DNA of 11,407 nt, from assembly GCA_007124345.1 (NCBI GenBank), contig SLFH01000402.1, forward strand, positions 1 through 11,407. The letters run 5' to 3'. Origin of the DNA: Phycisphaerales bacterium. Its GTDB lineage: Bacteria; Planctomycetota; Phycisphaerae; Phycisphaerales; UBA1924. Position numbers and translations under genes: made by a program. Each line of letters begins with the position of its first letter. The stretch's first letter is position 1. The notes beneath the pieces are model-generated. The model was not told the DNA's origin and searched no databases. It saw only the letters and a list, made by a program, of their open reading frames with translations. Below are positions 5,528-11,407 of this stretch, piece after piece.

Positions 5528-6589
5528 TCACTTCTTCCTTTGCGCCCTGCCCTTGCCCACCACGCCCTTGACCTTCGGCTTCATCGCCGGCCTCGGGGCG
5601 GCCGGCTCCTCCACCGGGGCCTCGGCCTCAGGGGTCGCCCCGTCTCCCTCGGCATCCATGTCGTCGAGCAGGTCCGCAGGGGCGTCCGGCCGTGCCGCCT
5701 CGGCGATCAGGTCGTAGCAGGTCGCCAGCAGCCCCACGAGCGGGAAGCGGCTCTCGGTGAACGGGCTCTGGCCCAGCCGACGCAACAGCGGCTTGTCAAC
5801 CTCCGGCGGGTCCATCGGCGTGTCGATCTCCGCCAGATCCGGCCCTACCTGCCAGAAGTTCTCCAGCTGCTGGTCCAGGTCCGGCGCGATGATGTCCGAC
5901 ACACCCTCCACCCGCGGCACATACACCGGCACCTCGCCCGAAACCCCCGAAACCGCCCGACGCTGACGCAGCCGCTCCAAAAGCTCACGCCCCGGCATCC
6001 CCCGCAGCGTGAAGACCGTGAACGGGTCGTTCGCCAGCTGCTGGGCGATCAGGTGCGCCACGCAGACCGCGTGCTTGCACCAGTCGTTCTCCTCGCGGCA
6101 ACTGCAGGTCACCTTCAGCTCCGAAGGCTCCGCCGGAAACAGCTTCACGCCCAAGGGCGCAAACAGGTCCTCGATGTTGCTCGGGAGCTCCCCCACCAGG
6201 AGCTTGGCGGCGTAGACCGCCTCCTCCGCCATCGACGCGATCGCCTGAACCCACTTGTCCTCGCCGAAGCGGGACAGCGACACCGTCGTCCGGTACGGCG
6301 TGTAAGAACGCCCCTGCACGAACGCCTCGACCGTCGCCGGCTCATACTCGACCGAACGCGTCTGCCCAAGCCTCGCGTACTCGACGCCCTCGACCATCTG
6401 CTCGCCCGGGGCCGCGGCCTCGATCAGGCGGATCCAACGCTCCGCGGCCCAGTTGCCGCGCAGGTCCTCGTCGCTCATCGTCAGCTTGACGCCCGAACGG
6501 ACTTTGCGCGGGCGCAGGAGTTCCTTGCGCGGGCGTGGGTTGGGGTGCCACGCCTCTCGTTTGGGGGGCCTTGGAGGTTGGGGATGCAT
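5528..6589 (-). CDS. SWIM zinc-finger protein, partner of the SNF2 helicase
   Basis: The SWIM finger (CxCxnCxH) is a small zinc-binding domain thought to bind nucleic acid or protein. The ligands are visible as CSCREENDWCKH: Cys162, Cys164, Cys171 and His173, counted from the ATG at 6589. Upstream lies the moderately conserved region of these proteins (NWAAERWIRLIE near 46-57, then FVQGRSYTPY). The 353-residue protein begins with an Arg/Pro-rich segment and ends with an acidic stretch (about 309-330) and a Lys/Arg-rich tail. The ATG at 6589 has GGAG nine bases upstream; a TTG 60 bases earlier has no good ribosome binding site. It follows the SNF2 gene by 198 bases. SNF2-SWIM pairing recurs in bacteria and suggests a complex, but the cellular job is not established. 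Confidence 0.88.
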   Translation of the reverse strand: MHPQPPRPPKREAWHPNPRPRKELLRPRKVRSGVKLTMSDEDLRGNWAAERWIRLIEAAAPGEQMVEGVEYARLGQTRSVEYEPATVEAFVQGRSYTPYRTTVSLSRFGEDKWVQAIASMAEEAVYAAKLLVGELPSNIEDLFAPLGVKLFPAEPSELKVTCSCREENDWCKHAVCVAHLIAQQLANDPFTVFTLRGMPGRELLERLRQRRAVSGVSGEVPVYVPRVEGVSDIIAPDLDQQLENFWQVGPDLAEIDTPMDPPEVDKPLLRRLGQSPFTESRFPLVGLLATCYDLIAEAARPDAPADLLDDMDAEGDGATPEAEAPVEEPAAPRPAMKPKVKGVVGKGRAQRKK

Positions 6590-6598
6590 GCGATCCGT

Positions 6599-6602
6599 CT
6601 CC
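6599..6602 (-). promoter_or_regulatory. Ribosome binding site deciding the SWIM gene start
   Basis: GGAG, within GGCGGAGA on the minus strand, lies nine bases before the ATG at 6589. The alternative TTG at 6649 and ATG at 6478 have weaker upstream matches. The 6589 start also keeps the basic N-terminal segment usual in this family. Confidence 0.6.
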
Positions 6603-6744
6603 GCCTGTCCTGCGGCGTCATGGGTGCAGGCCGCACCATCAGTGAGCAAGGGCCAGCTTCAAGGGTTCGCCCGATCCGAGCGATTGTCCACCCGCAGGGG
6701 CCGTCCGCACGCCAAACAACACGACCAGACCCGCCCGCAAGCCC

Positions 6745-6762
6745 TCGCCGGGGGTCCGGCGA
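6745..6762 (-). terminator. Hairpin after the SNF2 gene
   Basis: TCGCCGG/CCGGCGA is a perfect 7-bp stem with a 4-base loop, 25 bases past the TAG of the SNF2 helicase and before the SWIM gene. No T-tract follows. It could reduce read-through into the SWIM gene or stabilise the helicase mRNA. The rest of the 198-base gap shows no gene. Confidence 0.35.
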
Positions 6763-6787
6763 TGAAGTTCGCGAGCGAAACGGAACG

Positions 6788-9700
6788 CTACTCGTCGCCC
6801 ACCGCGTCAGAACGCAGCGCCAGAAGCTCGCGAAGATCCTCGGTATCCAGCTCGGTCAACCAACGCTCGCCAGAGCCGATGATGTTCTCGGCGAGCTCGG
6901 TCTTCTGCTCGATCATCTGATCGATGCGCTCTTCCAGTGTGCCGCGCACGAGGTACTTGTGCACCACCACCGTCCGCGTCTGGCCGATGCGGTAGGCCCG
7001 GTCGGTCGCCTGGTTCTCGACCGCGGGGTTCCACCAGCGGTCGTAGTGGAACACATGCGTCGCGGCCGTCAGGTTCAGACCGACGCCGCCCGCCTTCAGG
7101 CTCAGGATCAAGACCGGGCTCGAACCGTCGCCCTTCTGGAACGCCTTGATGAGCGCTTCGCGCTGCTTCTGCGGCGTGCCCCCGTGGAGGAACAGGATGT
7201 CCCGGTCGAACTCGTGGCGCAGCATCTGCTGGAGCAGGTGCCCCATCTGGCGGAACTGCGTGAAGACGATCGCCTGCTCGCTCTCGGCCAAAACCTCGTC
7301 GACCTGTTCGATGAGGCGGATCGCCTTGCCCGACCTCGTCGCCGAGGGCGGACGCCCGCTCGACGCGTCGTGGTCCTTGAGGAACTGCGACGGGTGGTTG
7401 CAGATCTGCTTGAGACGGATGAGCGCGCTGAGCACCAGCCCCCGGCGCTGGATGCCCTCGGCCCGCTCCACATCGCCCAGCATCCGGCGGACACAGTTCT
7501 CGTAGAGCTCCGCCTGCTCCCCCGTCAGGTGGCAGTACTCCTTGGACTCGAGCTTCTCGGGAAGGTCCGAGACCACCTGCGGGTCGGTCTTGAGCCGGCG
7601 CAGGATGAACGGACGCACCAGGCCCTTGAGCTGCTCGGACTTGTTCTTGTCGTGGTACCGCTCGATCGGCAGCGAGAAGCGACGCCGGAAGTTCGTCGGA
7701 TCGCCCAGGTAGCCCGGGTTCAGGAACTCCATGATCGACCACAGCTCGCTCAGGCGGTTCTCGACGGGCGTGCCCGTCAGCGCGATCCGCTTGTCGGCGA
7801 TCAGCCCGCGCACCGCCTGGCTCTGCTTGGCCGAGGGGTTCTTCACATACTGCGCCTCGTCGAGCACGATCCGACCCCAGCGGACGCGGTCGAGCAACTC
7901 CCTGTCGCGGTGCGCCAGCGCGTAGGTCGTGATGACGATGTCAGAGGCGGTCGCCTTCTCGACGAACGCGTCGCCCGTCAGACGCTCGACGCCGTGGTGG
8001 ATCATCGAGACCAGCGCGGGCGCAAAGCGGCTTGTCTCGTACATCCAGTTGCCGAGCACCGAGGTCGGCGCGATCAGCAGCGTCGGGCCGATGAGGTCGA
8101 GGCTCTCGCCCGCCGCGACACGCTTCTCGCGGTCCTCACGCTCGTGCACCAACAGCGCCAATAGCTGGATCGTCTTGCCCAAGCCCATGTCGTCGGCCAG
8201 GCAGACGCCGAAGCCGAACCGTTCGAGGAAGCTCATCCACGAGACGCCGCGAACCTGGTAGGGGCGAAGCGTGCCCTTGAACCCCGCCGGCTGCTCGACC
8301 GTCGGTAGCCCCTCGCGCGACACATCCGTCCCCATCAGCCCGCTCAGCCAGCCCCCGACCTCCATCCCCACGATCGGCAGGCCCGTCTCGCGCGTGTCGG
8401 AGGCGAACGCCAGACGCAGCGCCTCGCCGATCCGCATCTGCCCGCCCGGGTTCTCCCGGATGAACTTCACCGCGTTCTTGACATCCTCGGGGCGGATCTC
8501 GACCCACTTGCCACCGATCCGCACCAGCGGGCTGCCGCCCTGCGCGAGCTGCTCGAACTCGCGCAGAGTCAGCGTCGTGTCGCCCACGGCGATCTCCCAG
8601 TGGTAGTCCACAAGCGTCGAGAGACCCAGCTGGGGCGTCGCGGCCCCCGTCCCCCCGGCGCCGGGCTCACCCGGCTCGGGAGGGGAATCCGAATCGATGC
8701 GCAGCCTCGCCCCCAGCCTCGAACCCGAGCTCTCCCACCACGCCGGCGAGAGCACGCCGAACCCCTGCTCGACCAGGATCGGACGCACCTCGCGGAGGAA
8801 CTCGTACGCCTTCTCCGTCGGCAGGCGGATGTCCACCGGCTCCGCCTCGTTCAGCGCCGCATCGAGCTCCTTGAACAGCCGCGACGCACGCGCCAGCTCG
8901 GCCAACAGCAATTCCTGCGGCTGCTCCACGCGCCGGCCCTCGATCGACACGCCGTCGGCCGGAAGCAGCCAGATGTCCGCCGCGTCGATCATCACCTCGG
9001 GAGCGTCGACCGCCTGGAGGTGGAAGCTGAGCGACCAGCCGACGCTCTCGGGCGGGCGCTGCATCTCGGGGATGATCGCCGGGTCCATCGGCTCGTTCAG
9101 ACGCAGGCAGAGACGCCAAAGGGCGCTCGCCCCGCGCTCCTCCAGACGCCCGATCCAGTTGCGGACCCGCTTGATCATCTCCTGGCGAACATTGGGCGGC
9201 GCCGTCGCCGGCACACGCTCCGAAAGCAGCGCCCTCAGCCACGCCACATGCGGGTCCGAAGCCTCGCGACCCTCGATCGTGTCGTGCATCGCCTCGCGCT
9301 GCATGACCTTGCGGCATTCGGCGTCCACCACCCGCCAGAGCATGTCTTCCAAAATCGGCCAGGGCTGGTGCGAAAACTCGTCGATCGCCGCACGCGAGGC
9401 AGGGGGCATTGCCCTGAGCAGGCGGCCCATCCGCGACGCCGTCGCCTCGTCGCTCAGCCATGGCCGCCACGAAGCGTGCAGCCCCCCCTTAGCGTCCTGC
9501 GAGAGCATCGGGACAAAGCGCTGCTGCACCAGCAGATGGCGCACCATCGCGCCGGCGGTCGCGCAGAAGACCACGCCGGGGCCGTACAGCACCTCCGGCC
9601 CCTCGCCCTCGGCGTCCTCCGCCTCGATCAGCGCGTCCAGCAGCCCCAGCACGCGTTGGGCTGGCACGGTCGCAGAGGCGACCCGGAACCTCGCCAGCCC

Positions 9701-10030
9701 CGCCGCCACAGGCCGCTCACCGTCGCCGGCCATCGTGTGCCGGGCGAGGCGGTCGCTGGGCAGCGGACGCACGCCGTCGGCAGAGGGCAGCAGCAGTTCG
9801 AACTCGCCGATGTCACGCGGCGCCAGCGTCCCGAGCCTGGACTTCATCACCTCCGCCAGCGCGTCGGCGTCGGCGCTGAACGGGTGCGGACGCGAGTGCT
9901 TGGCCTCGGCCTCGGCCAGACCCGGGCCGGCCGAAGCCGCGGCCTCGGCGCTCTCGGCCCACAGACGCAGCGCGCCCGCCGACCACTGCGTGTGCAACAC
10001 AAACAAACCCGCCGGCGCGATCGTCGTCAT
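6788..10030 (-). CDS. SNF2-family DEAD/DEAH-type helicase (bacterial SNF2 ATPase)
   Basis: SNF2 ATPases use ATP to translocate on double-stranded nucleic acid and remodel bound proteins. Of 1080 residues, about 1-570 form a bacterial SNF2-associated N-terminal region with no named catalytic motif. The ATPase follows: RPYQVRGVSWM (589-599), Walker A DDMGLGKT (613-620), DEAQ box (724-727), LTGTPVENRL (751-760), IVFTQF (921-926), LILSLKAGGVGLNL (974-987), and QATDRAYRIGQ (1007-1017) with the motif VI arginines. All motifs are intact, so the enzyme should be active. The ATG at 10030 has GGAGG ten bases upstream. A Gly/Pro/Glu linker (about 449-465) separates the halves. The next gene encodes a SWIM zinc-finger protein, its frequent companion. 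A role in transcription recycling (RapA-like), repair or defence is possible; none is shown. Confidence 0.95.
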   Translation of the reverse strand: MTTIAPAGLFVLHTQWSAGALRLWAESAEAAASAGPGLAEAEAKHSRPHPFSADADALAEVMKSRLGTLAPRDIGEFELLLPSADGVRPLPSDRLARHTMAGDGERPVAAGLARFRVASATVPAQRVLGLLDALIEAEDAEGEGPEVLYGPGVVFCATAGAMVRHLLVQQRFVPMLSQDAKGGLHASWRPWLSDEATASRMGRLLRAMPPASRAAIDEFSHQPWPILEDMLWRVVDAECRKVMQREAMHDTIEGREASDPHVAWLRALLSERVPATAPPNVRQEMIKRVRNWIGRLEERGASALWRLCLRLNEPMDPAIIPEMQRPPESVGWSLSFHLQAVDAPEVMIDAADIWLLPADGVSIEGRRVEQPQELLLAELARASRLFKELDAALNEAEPVDIRLPTEKAYEFLREVRPILVEQGFGVLSPAWWESSGSRLGARLRIDSDSPPEPGEPGAGGTGAATPQLGLSTLVDYHWEIAVGDTTLTLREFEQLAQGGSPLVRIGGKWVEIRPEDVKNAVKFIRENPGGQMRIGEALRLAFASDTRETGLPIVGMEVGGWLSGLMGTDVSREGLPTVEQPAGFKGTLRPYQVRGVSWMSFLERFGFGVCLADDMGLGKTIQLLALLVHEREDREKRVAAGESLDLIGPTLLIAPTSVLGNWMYETSRFAPALVSMIHHGVERLTGDAFVEKATASDIVITTYALAHRDRELLDRVRWGRIVLDEAQYVKNPSAKQSQAVRGLIADKRIALTGTPVENRLSELWSIMEFLNPGYLGDPTNFRRRFSLPIERYHDKNKSEQLKGLVRPFILRRLKTDPQVVSDLPEKLESKEYCHLTGEQAELYENCVRRMLGDVERAEGIQRRGLVLSALIRLKQICNHPSQFLKDHDASSGRPPSATRSGKAIRLIEQVDEVLAESEQAIVFTQFRQMGHLLQQMLRHEFDRDILFLHGGTPQKQREALIKAFQKGDGSSPVLILSLKAGGVGLNLTAATHVFHYDRWWNPAVENQATDRAYRIGQTRTVVVHKYLVRGTLEERIDQMIEQKTELAENIIGSGERWLTELDTEDLRELLALRSDAVGDE

Positions 10031-10085
10031 TCCGCGGCGTCCTCCGCCCTTTCGGGCCGACCAATCCTCTGCACGAACGGGAAAG

Positions 10086-10157
10086 TGGGGGCGCAGGGAC
10101 TCGAACCCTGAACCAACGGCTTAAAAGGCCGCTGCTCTACCATTGAGCTACGCCCCC
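10086..10157 (-). tRNA. tRNA-Lys(TTT)
   Basis: A 72-base cloverleaf folds completely. The acceptor stem is GGGGGCG/CGCCCCC and the D arm is GCTC-AATGGTA-GAGC. The anticodon stem GCGGC/GCCGT carries the loop CTTTTAA with anticodon TTT (10125-10123). The T arm is CAGGG-TTCGAGT-CCCTG, and the discriminator is A. CCA is not encoded. It ends 55 bases before the SNF2 helicase ATG and lies 101 bases after waaA on the same strand. A minus-strand AATATG about ten bases before the tRNA could be a -10 element, but no -35 partner is clear. Confidence 0.96.
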
Positions 10158-10217
10158 CGCTTCGCCATATTCGCCTCGCAGGACACACCCGATGCCCCGG
10201 GCCCACTCCGGATCCGG

Positions 10218-10236
10218 GGGCGACGGACCGTCACCC
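10218..10236 (-). terminator. Hairpin after waaA
   Basis: GGGTGAC/GTCGCCC on the minus strand forms seven pairs with a 5-base loop. One pair is G-T, so it pairs fully only in minus-strand RNA, consistent with a role at the end of the waaA transcript. It lies 22 bases past the stop codon. There is no T-tract. Confidence 0.35.
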
Positions 10237-10258
10237 GCAAGGCCAAGATCGTATGGGC

Positions 10259-11407
10259 TCACCCCGCCCCGCGACGACCCATCCCCTCACGCCCGAGCGA
10301 AACCAGCAGTTCCGCGTGCCGTTCGCTCGCTCCCTGGTGCTCCCGGATCGTCCGCCGCCCGGCCTCGGCCATCGCCCGGCGCGTCTCCGGATCGTCCAGC
10401 AGCCCCCTGATCGCCCCGGCCAAGAACTCCCGGTCGACCACCTTGATCGCCCCCGCCCCACAGAGCGTCCGGACCACCGAATCGAAGTTCTCGAACGAGG
10501 GCCCGATCAGCGTCGCCTTGCCCAGCCCGACGGGCTCGATCGGGTCCGACCCGCGCTTGGGGACAAACGACCGCCCCACCACCACCGCATCCGCGAGGCT
10601 GTACGCCGCCCGGAGCTCACCGATCGAATCGAGCAGGAACCGGTCGGGGCCCGCGTCCCGGTCCTCGCCGGCCACCCCTCCTGCCGACCGGCGGACGCAC
10701 CCTGGCAGGGCCGCCGCCGCCTCATCGAACCTCGGCGGGTGGCGCGGGGCGCACAAAAGCTGCACGCCCTCGGGCACGCTCTTGTGCAGGAGTGCCTCTT
10801 CGCCCTCGGCGGTGCTGCCGGCGACCACGAGCGGACGCGAGCGGTCGATCCCCATCGCCTCGGCCAGCTCGGCCGCCCCCGCGACCTCGTCCTCGATCAC
10901 CGCCGTGTCCCACTTCATCGTGCCGGTGATCAGGCAGTCGTTCTCGCGCACGCCCATCTGCTCGAAGCGTTCGGCGTACGCCTCGTCCTGCACCGCCGCG
11001 AAGCTGAGCGAGGCGAACGACGGCCCGACAAACCGCCTGATCCGCCGGTACCCGCCGAACGACTTGGCGCTCAGCCGCCCGTTGATCACGCAGACCGGCA
11101 CGCCCCTGCGCGCGCACGCCCGCACGAAGTTCGGCCACAGCTCCAGCTCGACCAGCCCCACCGCGTCGGGCCTGACCCGGTCGAGCATCCGGCGCACGCT
11201 CCACGAGAAGTCCAGCGGGTAGCGCACGATCTCGTGCCGGTCGCCGAAGACCTTCCGCGCCCGCTCGATCCCGGTGTCGGTCCACGAGGCGATCACGACC
11301 TCGGCCCGTTCCTCAAGCAGCGGCACCAGCGTCCGCAGCGCGTTGACCTCCCCCACCGAGACCGCGTGCAGCAGCACCCGCGGCTTCTCGCCCGGACTCT
11401 GCAGGGC
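10259..11407 (-). CDS. waaA: 3-deoxy-D-manno-octulosonic acid (Kdo) transferase, 5' end cut by window edge
   Basis: WaaA (KdtA) transfers Kdo from CMP-Kdo to the lipid A precursor at the inner face of the cytoplasmic membrane. The visible 382 residues lack only about the first 45, which normally include the N-terminal membrane anchor. HAVSVGE near the visible start holds the catalytic Glu (visible residue 20). ELELWPN (87-93), NGRLSAKSFGGY (109-120), TGTMKWD (161-167), STAEGEE (198-204) and APRHPPRF (220-227) follow the GT-B glycosyltransferase pattern of the family. The usual GGHNPLEP of the CMP-Kdo domain reads RGSDPIEP here (GSDP at 10541-10552), an unusual change. The frame is open to the window edge, so the true start lies outside. 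It ends 101 bases before tRNA-Lys. Confidence 0.93.
   Translation of the reverse strand, partial: ALQSPGEKPRVLLHAVSVGEVNALRTLVPLLEERAEVVIASWTDTGIERARKVFGDRHEIVRYPLDFSWSVRRMLDRVRPDAVGLVELELWPNFVRACARRGVPVCVINGRLSAKSFGGYRRIRRFVGPSFASLSFAAVQDEAYAERFEQMGVRENDCLITGTMKWDTAVIEDEVAGAAELAEAMGIDRSRPLVVAGSTAEGEEALLHKSVPEGVQLLCAPRHPPRFDEAAAALPGCVRRSAGGVAGEDRDAGPDRFLLDSIGELRAAYSLADAVVVGRSFVPKRGSDPIEPVGLGKATLIGPSFENFDSVVRTLCGAGAIKVVDREFLAGAIRGLLDDPETRRAMAEAGRRTIREHQGASERHAELLVSLGREGMGRRGAG

Noticed and set aside
5387..8164. A 925-codon open frame on the plus strand
   Set aside because: It lies antisense to the SWIM and SNF2 genes. Its translation is rich in Arg, Leu, His and Pro with no domain motifs, as expected of a shadow frame at high GC.
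8600..10111. Two open plus-strand frames of about 500 and 475 codons
   Set aside because: Both are antisense to the N-terminal half of the SNF2 gene and run into tRNA-Lys. Composition is skewed and no family is recognisable.
4979..10157. Integrated element between the two tRNA genes with duplicated attachment ends
   Set aside because: No second copy of either tRNA 3' end is visible in between and no integrase is present. CCGGGTT in the hairpins only shares seven bases with the tRNA-Gln acceptor stem.

Overview
The window is a GC-rich bacterial chromosome segment in which every supported gene lies on the minus strand. The genes are core housekeeping plus one SNF2/SWIM pair. High GC, GTG and TTG starts, an ancestral gene order, charged C-terminal tails on several proteins and a Kdo transferase (so an LPS-type outer membrane) suggest a Gram-negative phylum such as Planctomycetota, perhaps Phycisphaerae. 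That placement is inference from protein style and is not proven.

Read in the direction of transcription (right to left), the window starts with the 3' part of waaA (Kdo transferase, 11407-10259), followed by tRNA-Lys(TTT) at 10157-10086. Next come a 1080-residue SNF2-family helicase (10030-6788) and a SWIM zinc-finger protein (6589-5528). After these lies a non-coding stretch of about 480 bases (5527-5051) with a G-rich tract, one long-loop inverted repeat and six short hairpins.

Then come tRNA-Gln(TTG) (5050-4979) and a tightly packed run: a GlmU-type uridyltransferase lacking the acetyltransferase domain (4926-4135), prs (4138-3146), the L25/Ctc gene (3089-2415), pth (2352-1678), rpsF (1620-1072), ssb (1035-583) and rplI (419 to beyond the left edge).

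This run joins two well-known conserved clusters, glmU-prs-ctc-pth and rpsF-ssb-(rpsR)-rplI. It couples cell-wall/LPS sugar-nucleotide supply, PRPP supply, translation and single-stranded DNA protection. rpsR is missing from its usual place between ssb and rplI, and GlmU is reduced to one of its two domains.

I see no mobile element, CRISPR array, integrase or clear defence system. The least explained parts are the SNF2/SWIM pair set between two tRNA genes, and the hairpin-rich non-coding stretch next to it.
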